Origin: Sinonovacula constricta
Lineage: Eukaryota; Mollusca; Bivalvia; Cardiida; Solecurtidae
Assembly (NCBI GenBank): GCA_007844125.1
Contig: CM017558.1
Span: 46,882,164 to 46,946,163 of the forward strand
DNA length: 64,000 nucleotides
Direction of reading: 5' to 3'
Part shown: in pieces, positions 25,459 through 36,249 of the stretch
How positions within the stretch are numbered: position 1 is the stretch's first letter
Layout of the letters: each line of letters begins with the position of its first letter
Translations under genes and position numbers: made by a program
The notes under the pieces: model-generated
Seen by the model: only the letters and a program-made list of their open reading frames with translations
Told to the model about the DNA's origin: nothing
Databases searched by the model: none

Positions 25459-26701
25459 ATGTTCCATAAACATCAAAGCCGTTTGGTACTGGGTCTATTC
25501 CTGATTCCGGCGGTGTTGGGTTTCAATCCACCTAACGACACCGACAGCGACCACTTCAAATACGAAATGAAGCACGGCTACGATACATTGCCTAATGTGT
25601 TTGAATCTCTCAGACAATATGGTAATAACGAGGTCATGCGTGCCAACAATAAGCATCTAAAGCAGTACCTGGTGGCGGTAGTGCTGACCGAACACGAGTA
25701 CAACAGTGCCACCAACTGGTCCATTACGATTCTCGATCTACTGGAGAAGGATGGCCGAGTTAAGACATATATAAATAAAAACAGAGGAGATCAGAAATCG
25801 TATCATGGGGAAATGGTGTTTCTAAACGATCCCACTGAAGTACATTCCATGGTTAACAAATTACGCAATAATACAGACACAACACCATATATTATCTTAT
25901 ATAGCTACTACATTCCATGTGCAAATGTCAAACGACTGAAATATTCTTGCTCTGAGGAACTTGCTAGTTTTTCCAACAGTTTCGGCTACCCAATGTTTAT
26001 TGCGTTCACTGCGTTTTTTGAACAAAAAACAGCCCAGGATGTAGCTATGATAAATTTGCAATTGGCCAAAACTATAAAGGTTTTTAGGGAGCACAACACT
26101 AATTATCTGCGAATTTTCTATACGCCTGCACAACAACTGTCCGAAAATGATACATTCCAAAGCCTCTACAGCCAATGTCTAACTGATTTGGGAGTATCGA
26201 GATGTGGTAATAGAGTCGTTGACGATGCCCTGAAGGCAACTTATATTAACATGGCCGTTTATAAATGTACCAAGGACAGCACCAACATAGGAATGCTCAC
26301 CGGAAGCAACAGAATGCAGTTCATCGATTGTTTTGATAACTTTATTGACAGATTGCTCGAGTTGCAACTCGTGTTCTAATCGACTAAGTCTTGTTCGGTT
26401 TGTTTTCAAGTTCTGCGTTGTAGACGTATTAAGAAGTGGCTTAGCTTTTGGACAAGCAAGGCATCTACTAGACACAACGTGGGTCAGGACTGATGGCCCT
26501 TGGAAGAATATTTTGCCAATTTCTATAGAAATGGGGACGATTCCTAAGTTACCGTGTAACGTTCGTGCAAATGTCATGGATGATTGTTTGAAAACACTTG
26601 ACAGCAGCCAACAAACCAAGCTCCGTGACGTGGTGCCACATATTCAAAAACTTATACGCAAAGGAAGTGCTATGAAGAATAAATTACTAGACATAATGTG
26701 A
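25459..26701 (+). pseudogene. Secreted deaminase-like gene 2, frameshifted
   Basis: This is a paralogue of gene 1, colinear over its full length. The first 306 codons are open: signal peptide (residues 1-21), HGE and the PC-x9-C motif are all preserved. A one-base insertion around 26351-26352 (gacagattg here, gacagttg in gene 3, gacaattg in gene 1) shifts the frame and gives a stop at 26377-26379. The lost C-terminal third continues in the next frame to a TGA at 26699-26701 and still keeps its cysteines and the LGLAFGQAR-like block. As it stands, the gene could make a truncated secreted protein that keeps the whole deaminase-like core but lacks the last ~110 residues. A sequencing error or a polymorphic allele cannot be excluded, because the downstream part is otherwise undamaged. 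Confidence 0.82.
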
Positions 26702-27029
26702 AACAACGTGTAAATTCGCGCTATCAGTTAAAGCTTATGTCGGGATCTCCTTTCATAACGACTCGAACAAATGACAAACATGTATTTAGATTTATGGTAT
26801 TTATGCAGACATACATGTTGTAACAATTGAGAAGTTGGTTTTAGACATGGGAGTCTAAGTAGATGCAAATATTATGGAATGTGTCAACTTATGGCTTCAT
26901 TAATCTGGCATATACAAGCTCAGCATATGTCTTTGTAAGTGACATACAGTTTTTCTATAATATATCAGTTCCCGAATATTCACAAACTGCTAAGAGAGGC
27001 ATTATTTTTGTGTAAAATTAATGGAATTA

Positions 27030-27035
27030 AATAAA
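27030..27035 (+). terminator. Possible poly(A) signal, gene 2
   Basis: AATAAA lies about 330 nt after the ancestral stop of gene 2, downstream of the site where gene 1 has its hexamer. It may be a replacement signal; this is weak evidence in AT-rich DNA. Confidence 0.35.
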
Positions 27036-28216
27036 ATATAATTACCCCACACGTTATTAAAAACGTTGAAATTCAACGCAAGATGGATTCGAACCAAATG
27101 TCTCTTATTTAAAAGATAAACACACAAAAACTAGAGCATTCAGGCAAATAAAATATTTTGGCCATTTATAAATGCTCTTCGTATACAGAATTTTAATTTT
27201 GATTACCATTCAAGTTTTTTTTTATTTTGTTTTGTTGTTTTGTGTGTGTGTGTGTGTGTAAAAGTGATTCTCAAGATGTTTTATCTTTAATCCGTTACTA
27301 ACATTTCAAATGAATTCAAATTAATTCTCTTTAAATCTCGAAAAGTATACAAAGATAACTCGGATTTAGAATATACATAAGTACGTTAAATGTCAATTTC
27401 CTTCGTGAATCAGTTCCGAATATGCTAACCGATTTTCGTTTATTTTAGAAATTTAACCAAATGGCAAACATGACGCCTCTAAATCCCACACAATCGAACA
27501 TCGATAGTACGTTAAATGTTATAAAGAGCTGATAAAGGAAATGTGGTACACTGTCTTGCTGAAAACACGCTGCAATTACTGCATTCATTTACAGGATCCT
27601 TCACATCAACTCTATTGTATGGTTCTGCTCTGATGTATGACAAATGAATTAATATGATTTACAACGCTAAATATGGTTCCGTCAATATGGGGTTTTTTTT
27701 TAATTTTGATTATATTATATGTTATCAAAATTTAAATTTATCATCAATCCGTATATCTTGATGAATGCACGTATGTCGATGTGAAGCTATTCAACATTGA
27801 GGTGTCTTTGTCTACACACATAATAATGCATTTTTATCTCACCCCATCACCGTCCTTCTTGAGGACACATTTCTATGTAATCTGTGTTCGATGACCTTAA
27901 AACCAGTTTTCTCTGTAACATGGTCAATAACGCACCATACAGAATTCGTTAGCAACATACAGACTCAGTTTTGTGACAGCATTTATGACAGTGCACCAAG
28001 AAAGTCCATCAAGTCACTGATGCCACAGACAGTAGTAGTCGTGTATCCATCATTATCTACGTCCCGACCAAGTATGTTACCAAACGCCGGTTTGACCAAT
28101 TAATGCATGTGGAAACGTCAAAGTGAACAGTTCGGCCTATGTTGCACTAAAGAACGCACATGTTGTATGTTTCTGATACAGTGTGTGAGCAGTTGATGAT
28201 ATAAGCACGAATAGGA

Positions 28217-28372
28217 ATTGTCAAACTGGTCGGTCCGGTGTCGGGTTACTGTGACTGGGTATGGTATTGTGCTTATTGCATATTAAACACAGTTAAGCAG
28301 GCAGTAGAATATTTCATACAAGGGGGTAACTAACATACTGTTGGTGGGACGAGATACTCAGATTTATTTAGA
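28217..28372 (+). mobile_element. SINE fragment
   Basis: It contains aactggtcggtccggtgtcg, then gtgactgggtatggtatt and a cagttaagcaggcagtaga stretch, and ends ggtgggacgag. It is the 3' half of the same SINE as at 58870-59153. It sits exactly where B/C homology breaks. Confidence 0.6.
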
Positions 28373-29030
28373 CCCCAAATGGTTCAGCTCTTTCTATTAA
28401 ATACGCCGTAAGTGTACACGACAATTAGAGGGACTGCAGAAAGTGGTGATGCATTCGTTGCCGACGAGTTCCGAAAGCCACTGTTGCATTATATATTGGT
28501 ATGCACGAAAATAAAAGCAGGCGACAAATATCAAACTTTGTACACAAAATATGGATAAATTACTAGTAAAATCGTCCTTATTTAGATTCGTTCATATACC
28601 TATAGTAGGTCATTTTTACCAATAAGGGCCGCTTTCATATTAGTCAGGAAATAATCTTGCGTCAGCATTGTATATACTAAGAAGGTCTAAATTGAGATAA
28701 GACAGCTTCGCCGACAACCCAAATAGCTTTCTGCGTGTATCGTTTGATATTGGCTGTATTGGCTGTGACATCAAAAGCATTGACTGATAATTTTAATCTC
28801 GATGCAGTTACAAACAAGAATTCGAGACTTCCAAGGCGCCGTAGAGCGCATTCTCTGTAAACAAGAATATGGCTGTCCTGTGAAATAAACACTCTATATA
28901 AACTGTCGATTCATTACATACATGTTTAAGAGTACGAACCGTAACTCTGATGGGAACTAGATTATCTACTAATTTTCTTTCTTCCTTGTTGTTTGTTGTC
29001 CAAACAGCTGCAAATTCCTTTTAATGCCAG
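28373..29030. other. Interval without recognised genes
   Basis: No sustained ORF, repeat array or known element was seen. Short ORFs here have no recognisable motifs. Confidence 0.5.
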
Positions 29031-29041
29031 CTACTTTTTGA

Positions 29042-29233
29042 TTGCAGGAAACTTTATTTTTGGAAGCTACACTGCTGGGAAAGAGAACGGAAAAGGATCT
29101 CACAAAACAAATGTTACATCGTGCTATTGACTGCTACAATACACGTCCTCATAAAGAAAGCAGTCCAATAGAGGCACAGCTCTGTAGAGCGGCGCCAAGG
29201 AAAAAGAGAAAAGTAACCATGACAGAGAGATAA
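29042..29233 (+). CDS. Short integrase-like, exon-like ORF with basic tail
   Basis: A 63-codon ORF. A good 3' splice site (ctactttttgattgcAG) ends at 29047, inside the first codons, so this may be a terminal exon starting at 29048. The residues AIDCYNTRPHKESSPIEAQL resemble the end of integrase/transposase catalytic domains (a YN-RPH-pattern with the conserved helix after it). They are followed by PRKKRKV, a classical-type nuclear localisation sequence, and a stop. A poly(A) signal (aataaa) occurs at about 29566. No upstream exon was identified. It could be a transposase remnant or the last exon of a domesticated gene. Confidence 0.3.
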   Translation: MQETLFLEATLLGKRTEKDLTKQMLHRAIDCYNTRPHKESSPIEAQLCRAAPRKKRKVTMTER

Positions 29234-30514
29234 ACTCAGTTTCATTGGATAGATTTGGTTAAATGCATCTCAATTACAGCCATGGCTAGTAATTTATATT
29301 TGGCGTATTTCAAATCATATGTATATGAAGAGAATCAAACAACTGAAAATGCTTCGTTTAAAATGTGTTTGTAAATACGATTAATATCGTAACTTATATT
29401 CGTTTTAATTCTGTTATTTTTACCAAGACTCTTTTACATGTGAAAAGTATTATGCAAGAAACATATGTTTGTGTATAGCTGGTTATAAATGTTCCGGCTA
29501 ATAAACCACTACATAATAAGATCTTTGCGACTTTCAAGCAGTGATCACATCAACCGTGACTAATAAAATAAATGTATGCTTAAGAAAAATAAATGTTTAA
29601 CTTATTATTTGAACAAATATCTTTGTGCCTTTAGCATAATGCTGTGGGTATTGGCTATTCTCTCCGCCGGCCTTCTTGTTTGTGATGAAACGCTGAGGTT
29701 CAACCACTATGCTATTTTCCCTCGTGATTTTCAGGATGTAATTAGCATGTAATATAGTATGCTCCCCAACATGTGCTTATATTCTCAATAAGCATAACCT
29801 AAATAGAACAAATGCAAACAAATATTCAATGTTAAATAATAAATTTTGTTACAGTTACAAAACGAAAAGCACTTGATTTAGTTGTTAAATATTGCTAATA
29901 TTGCCACGGAAAGAGATTTTATTACCACACCGCCGTCTTCAAAGTTGTTTTGATAGCATATCTCACCTTGCCTCTGATTACCATTGTTGATTCAAAATTA
30001 CTTCTTAATGAGAAAAATGTGTATAATGATAACAAGACCCCGAACACTTTACCGGGAGGTTCCATCAACCTGTTAGAGTGTTACGTGTGAAGATCCCCAG
30101 TAATCATGCCACCGCGCTGGAGACGTATGCTGATAAGTGGCATCTCAGTGTTGACTTGATACGTGATGTTACTGAGATTACATCACCACCGTATTATCAT
30201 TAAGTGATTAGTTCCCCCACAACTAGACATGTTCTTGCTTGGCATATAACATAACATATAAAACAACATAAAACATATTTTCGAAACAGGTGCATTTCAG
30301 CCATGTACGTATCTCTCCCGTGAATCAATGAATTAATTTCATCCTCTAATGAAAATATTACGCGCGAAACAAATAAGTTAAAGTATATATTTAATAATAG
30401 GTTAACTCACTATAAAACACTGACGAAAGACTTGCAACGCAAGTAAATACATTTCCCAGAACAAGACTGCCTTCCTTGGAAAGTACTATTCCCTTTTATC
30501 TTAGCCCAGTCTCT
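29234..30514. other. Interval without recognised genes
   Basis: AT-rich sequence. A GC-richer piece at about 30040-30200 (gaccccgaacactttaccgg, then accgcgctggagacgtatgc) stands out, but it has no long ORF and no recognised homology. Confidence 0.5.
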
Positions 30515-30652
30515 CCAAATGCGTTTTTCTTTTTGTGTGTTATGTCTCGTCTCTGTGTTTTTTGTCACATTTACATTTACCTTGTCTGCCTTGGTCTGCA
30601 GGTAGATAAAATTTAAATATCTGTGAAAATTTTGATAGGACCTTTTCTTATT
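30515..30652 (+). repeat. RT-element 3'-end repeat, plus orientation
   Basis: Read on the minus strand it matches 45521-45650 (ggtaaataagaaaaggtcct at one end, the atttaaat and gagacgagacataacacac stretches after it). It is a solo 3' end, so it is probably a heavily 5'-truncated copy. Confidence 0.65.
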
Positions 30653-30670
30653 TACCTATTTATACTCTAG

Positions 30671-30858
30671 ATGTCTATAAATCAGCGACCAAGTTTTATA
30701 TCCATGGTGTCTACAAATCCAGCGACCAAGTTTTATATCCTTGGTGTCTATTAGTCCATCGACCAAGTTTTATATCCATGATGTCTATTAATCTATCTAC
30801 CAAGTTTTATATCCATGGTGTCTAGGTAGTCTATAAATCCAGCGACCAAGTCTTATGT
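30671..30858. repeat. Tandem repeat, ~38 bp x 5
   Basis: Five imperfect copies of a unit containing gaccaagttttatatccatg and ggtgtctataaatccagc. The array sits directly after the solo 3' end at 30515-30652. Function unknown. Confidence 0.85.
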
Positions 30859-32035
30859 CAGTTCATATGAGCCGAGTTTAAGTACGTGCATTTTTTATCC
30901 CACCAATTATCCTAAGTCAATTGAAAGCGGTGTTTCCTTAATAACCGACAAAAATGTTTCATCAAGTCAGATGAACCTGATATAAGACCAACCATTCTTG
31001 CAATGACCAGCCGAGTTAAAACGGGAATATTGTGCTACATCCAACTTAAGACTTTGACATGTTCTATCCAGGAATTAAACTCACAACTGAAAAAGCCAAA
31101 AGGAGACACCATGTACCTTAAGTTGTACCTTGAAAGGTAATTAGATATTTTGCTAATATTTATTTTGAAAACTATAATGATTTAGATAAAATTATATATA
31201 ATCAACTGTTTTAAGAGGACTCTTTCTCTCAGCGTTGTTCACCATTGAGGCTGATATTTTGCATATTTAAACTATTGTTTGATTACTTTTAAATCCATTT
31301 CAAAGATTAATTGATAAAACTTTAATGAGTTCATAATCTGTACGCATTTGGCACACAATTGATATGTACTGCCTTAAACTCTTTAAGTCAAAATTTTAAT
31401 AGCAATATTATAATATGAGCTTATTTTTCATTCATAAGAATGTATTCAATAAGCGTATAATTATTGTTATAGGTGCTTAGGAGCTAGAATATTATAGACA
31501 GGTTTATGTTTAACTCTCAAAAAAGAGTCGAAAATCTGAACCCATTACATTTGACGCTTGTTACCACTGCTGGATACAAGAGATGCCAGTCTCATAACGA
31601 AAACAATTAATCACATTTCACCACAAAATCCACGATGTGGGTGCTTAATAAAATTGCCCAATAAATACGGTTTACTGAGTACCAGCATTATTATCAGAAG
31701 ATGAAATATCATGAAATACCCCCAACTGTATCTGGAGCTTTATATAAAGAGAAAGACTGCCTTCATAAACATACAGGACACAGGAGAAATAATGACAAGA
31801 AATTAGAGGTGATAGAAAAGCACATGACAAAATAGTGGTACATGAAATAGATATTTCAGATGTTGGTTTGAAAGAATTGCCGAATTGCCGTCATGGCTCA
31901 CTTAAGATCTCAATTAGTACGACCTTTTCTTATTTACCTATTCATAATCACAACACTGTTACTTGTGCAGTGTGGCGGTCGTGAAAAATCTTCCCGTGCA
32001 TGTGATCTATGTTGTCATCTAATTCATCCTATCAG
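30859..32035. other. Interval without recognised genes; repeat scraps
   Basis: No sustained ORF. The string gaccttttcttatttaccta at 31921 is another terminus of the RT-element repeat family. It is followed by cttgtgcagtgtggcggtcg and later attcatcctatcaggattg (31965-32040), which recur at 23060-23105 and 62600-62690. Confidence 0.5.
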
Positions 32036-32095
32036 GATTGTTAAATATCTGCAGAAATGTTAATAGGGCCTTTTCTTATTTACCTATTTTTAATA
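32036..32095 (+). repeat. RT-element 3'-end repeat fragment
   Basis: It holds taaatatctgcagaaatg and ends gccttttcttatttacctat, the same terminus as at 30652 and (inverted) at 45521. Confidence 0.55.
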
Positions 32096-32429
32096 AGAGG
32101 ACACCAATGCAAATCATATACTATGTGGGTTTTTAATTGTGCGGAATTTACCTTTTTAGTAAGGTTGCGTTTAAAAATATGTGGACTGTTACAATTATCT
32201 ATATCTAACTTGAAAACATTGAACTCCATGGTCATGTCTGCTGTTAAATAAACTATGTGATTAATGCACTTAGTCATCGTGTTAAATATCAACAATCCCT
32301 AATTAACTATTATAATTATATAGAAATACGTAAATAAATACACATTTTAATCAGGTATCAAACAGATTTCTAGAATAACGTTTGTCAATGCCAAATGACC
32401 GTTCCAGGGCGGTAGCTGTTGGATTTCCA

Positions 32430-32640
32430 TTTATTTCAGCTCACCTGAGCTAATGTTCAGGCTGAGCTATTGTGATCACCAAAAGTCAGGCGTCTGCCGT
32501 CAGGATTCCGTCCTCCTGACGTTACGCGTCTGTCATCATTCTTGAAATGACATCTCCTAATGACATCTGCTGGCCAAAATTTAACCACCCACCCTGAAAA
32601 ACTTCAGCACGCAATGGGAACGTAAATTTATTTAAAGAAA
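32430..32640. repeat. Dispersed repeat with inverted CACCTGAGCT core
   Basis: The stretch ttcagctcacctgagctaat followed by gttcaggctgagctattgtg and a gtc/cgtc-rich part resembles a repeat often seen in mollusc genomes. It is GC-richer than its surroundings and ends near an ccacccaccctgaaaaactt tract. Confidence 0.4.
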
Positions 32641-33530
32641 TTTGATTTGTCAGAAAAAAATGGTTGCCATTTTCCATATGTGACTCTTTGAAAATCTTCG
32701 ATAACCTTCTTGTCAGAGACTACAAGAGCTAGAGCAATGATAAATGATTTATTTGTTTCAAGATTCGAACTAGAAAGTAATATGGGGAAAGTAGCCCCAG
32801 CCAGATGGTAACACTTGATACATATTCTCTTGGCATAGCACGTTGATAAATTACTTCTCTATAGAAATGCATGTACAGTAAAAATAAACAACGAAAGGTC
32901 GGAGAAAGAGGGAGAAATTGAAAGCAACATATTCAAAGATATTTTATTTCTTCACCGATATATTAAAACAACACGAAGTATATAAAATACCGGAACTATA
33001 TCTAATTTTGTCATATATTTGAAAAGACTGGCACGATAAACACAGTTTATATGATACACACTAAGACATGTATTTATATATACAGGTAAGTGATAACATT
33101 TACGTAAAAGTATATGTTTCGAAATTGCGCTGACATTACAGTAACGGTTCGTGCATTGTAGTCCTGATTTCAGCTGCAAACTTGCAATTAACTGTAGAGT
33201 TCAATGTGTATATTGAAACCATTGTTCAAGATAAGGCACTTTATTTTATTGCGTTATTTTTTAAATGAGGACTTTACTTTCTACAAATGTGCAGGAGTTA
33301 CTTAGGCAGGATGACCGAAACAAGTACCCAAACATCCGAAGTATTCATACTATTACCTTCGAAGTCGTTTCTTGTACGTAAAGGGCCTAGAATGATCCCA
33401 ATAAGAATTTTGGTCCGTCAGAAAGGACGAACACCAGGAGTGTGGCCATTTTCTATATATAGTTATTTTGGCAAAATCTAAAACATTTATGTCAGAAACT
33501 ACAAGAGCTAGCACCTTTGAAATATGTTGC
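32640..33530. repeat. Two related dispersed-repeat pieces
   Basis: The pieces at 32640-32740 and 33420-33520 share ggccattttc-like and gtcagaaactacaagagcta strings. The second follows a stretch that is open on the plus strand (33287-33481) but shows no known domain. No gene was recognised. Confidence 0.4.
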
Positions 33531-33740
33531 AATACTCATAGTACTTTTTTATAATTTCTTATAATTGCTACTTGGTAAACATATTCCTTCAGTTGTTCTG
33601 TATCAATATTGTTTAGAGAATTTCGATCAGTCCTAGTGGCTGCCAGGGGCGTGGTCATTTTCCTAAAATGACTATACAAGAAAATCCTCTTTTTCAGGAA
33701 AGTAAAATAGACAGGTACTATTATATTAATAATAAGTCAT

Positions 33741-34055
33741 TAATATTAAGAATTACCAGAGATATTTAAATCTAAACTACCTCTAGACAAAGGCATATAT
33801 GGTAAATGGGTAAATGGTTAAGTGACAACAACACAGATAGGAGACATAACACACAAAAAGAAAAAAAGCAACAGTTACCGCCTTGGAACCAAAAGGACTG
33901 GGGTGATTAAATCTGGTTTGTGTAGCGCTCCAACCCCGCACTTCCTAAAGGGGTTTCTCCTAGACAAACAGTATAAATAAAAATATAAAATATATCCCAT
34001 CAAGTGAGAAACCAAAAGACAAGAACCTACATCGGGAGTTAAACTGATAAAAGAA
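33741..34055 (-). repeat. RT-element 3'-end repeat copy
   Basis: Colinear with 45545-45840: atatttaaat, gagacataacacac, cagttaccgccttggaac, gtagcgctccaacc, acatcgggagttaaa. It has no reverse transcriptase part. Confidence 0.65.
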
Positions 34056-34286
34056 TATTATACATAAACAAAATCTCTTATTATAATATATATATATCAA
34101 CATCTATACAATTTGTTCAGGAGATAAAAACCTAAACTATAAACGAAAAGATAGTTTGAAATATAAACAGTATTGTGGTGATGTATAATAATAAGAACGA
34201 TTTATTCAAGTCATACCATAAATGCAAAGACGTCAGAATTAAGATGTGAACTTTAATAGAACACGAAGGAAACCATCGAATTTTAG

Positions 34287-34910
34287 AATAGGTTAATAAG
34301 AAAAGGTCTTTTAAAATAACCACAGATATTTAAATCTAAATTACCAAAGCAAAACACAGAGGCGAGACATAACACACAGAAAGAAAAACCAGCAGTTACC
34401 ACCTTGGTACGGTCAGTCAGCAAAAGGACCGACTGGCGTGCTTCAAACTGGTTTGTGGAGCGCTCCAAACTATCATTTCTTGAAGGTTTTTCTATCAAAC
34501 AAACAGTGTAAATATATCCCGTCAAAGTGGGACAACTAACAGTAAGCACCTGCATCGGGAGTCAAAACTGATAAAATGAACTAATATATGGACAAAATAA
34601 CAAGTAATAAAATAAACTATCAACATATGTACAATATGTACAGTAGATAAAAGCCTCGGCAACCTCAAAGTTCCAAATGAGTGAGTAGTTTGGAAAAAAA
34701 AAAACAGCCCGAGCGGTGAAGTAAAATAAGAACAATTTAATAATGTCATTCAATGCCATAATGTCATATGCCAAAAGTCAAAAGTGAAACTTAAAAAAAC
34801 AAACAGCACAAAAGAAATCATCGAATTGTAGAAAACAACCCAAACCAACAAAACAAAATGTAGTAATGTGAAGAGCTAAAAGGTAACGAATTCTAAACGT
34901 TTTGTTATAA
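34287..34910 (-). repeat. RT-element 3'-end repeat copy
   Basis: It begins aataggttaataagaaaagg and follows the copy at 45521-46300 through ggtcagtcagcaaaaggacc, tggagcgctccaaa, gcacctgcatcgggagtcaa and aacagcccgagcggtga. Tandem in the same orientation with the copy at 33741. Confidence 0.65.
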
Positions 34911-34919
34911 TAAGCCCAG

Positions 34920-35300
34920 GACCTATTTGCATATTATATAATAAAGACAAACAGAATCCCGACGATACCTACTATGCAAACTCATGTAAAAGGCATGGGG
35001 CCTTGATATTTGGTATACACGTTTCTTGGGTGGCCCACTATAAAGATTGTTCACATAATTTATATCGGTGAAAACATCATGGACGCCAGCGGTGTTGCCA
35101 TTTTCCATATATGGCATGTGCTATAATCTTTAAGACTCTTCTTTTTCGGAACCACATTACCCTAAATTTTGTTATTTTATATATATGTTTCTTGGGTGAC
35201 TATCAACAGTATTCAAAGAATTTTAATTTGGCAGAAACATGGCCACTAGGGCCTTAGCCATGTGCCATATATGATTATGCAGTACAATATTTAAACCGAT
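34920..35300. repeat. Dispersed repeat, unclassified
   Basis: The strings tttggtatacacgtttcttg, then gggtggcccactataaagat, and a second round (atatatgtttcttgggtga, then ctatcaacagtattcaaaga) look like two diverged copies of one unit with a cggtgttgccattttcc stretch. The type resembles low-copy interspersed repeats of molluscs. Not coding. Confidence 0.4.
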
Positions 35301-35984
35301 TAACCAAATGTTGCGTGTGTACAGTTACAATTATTCTACTATTTATAATGTCTACATTATTCAGGTGGGCGATATAAGGCCAGCATTAACCACTTGTTCT
35401 GAAATATCGCGTCTCAGCTCTTTGCCACTACTAAATTTGCATGGCATGTGAATACGTTGTTGTTGTTTGTTGTTTGTCATATTTGTCATGTACGTTGCAA
35501 TACATATAGAAAATGATCTTGACATATGGTCATTGATCTTGACATTTTGGTTTTAAAGTGCGTTTTATATTTACTTTTGTTAAATTATATATTTCAGCTC
35601 GAAACGTATTAATATCAAAACACGGCCAATCAATTACGATATGTTTGCAAAACATACCATACCAACATTGCAATATATTATCTTGTCATCGCGTACTGTT
35701 TTTATTTTTGAATTAATTAAAATCTCATTTACATCCTTCAAATAGTCATCATAGATAATCACATGAACCATATAAAATGAAATGGGCGAGGAGGATCATG
35801 TTATTAACTTTACAAGTCAGCGCGCTTAAAAAAGCTACTCTATGAATCTTTATAGAGATATGTCTAAACAAATGTGCTGTATGTGACATGATAAGAACCA
35901 CTTAAACTGATATTCATTGGTCTCGTACATCTAGGGTAGGATTTCAATAAGAAAATATGACAAAGTCAAAGCATTGCAACATAT

Positions 35985-36190
35985 ACAAAAAAAAAATAAA
36001 AAGACACAAGATAAAGGTATAGCCAAATTTAAAAGTAAGAAAAAATCTGTGATAAGTCATGCAAAAGAAAGGACTAACCCAACAGTTACCGCCTTGGAAA
36101 GGTCAGTCGGCAAAAGGAACCGACTGGCGTGCGACCGTCTGGGGTGCTTAAATTGGTTTTACAGAGTTCTAACTTCACACTTACTGAGTC
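35985..36190 (-). repeat. Dispersed repeat related to the RT element 3' region
   Basis: It contains cagttaccgccttggaaagg and tcagtcggcaaaaggaaccg followed by gggtgcttaaattggtttta, closest to the form at 22774-23100 read in reverse. Confidence 0.6.
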
Positions 36191-36249
36191 GTGACGAAAA
36201 CTTGCATGTATTTTTTTCAGATGACCCATTTATCTCGAATTTTCCAGTA

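Noticed and set aside
26875..26875. Minus-strand ORFs overlapping the deaminase-like genes (for example 16875-17195, 25897-26175, 53739-54014)
   Set aside because: Shadows of the plus-strand genes with no signal peptide or domain.
30660..30860. Possible CRISPR-like array
   Set aside because: Direct repeats are imperfect and contiguous without unique spacers, and the genome is animal.
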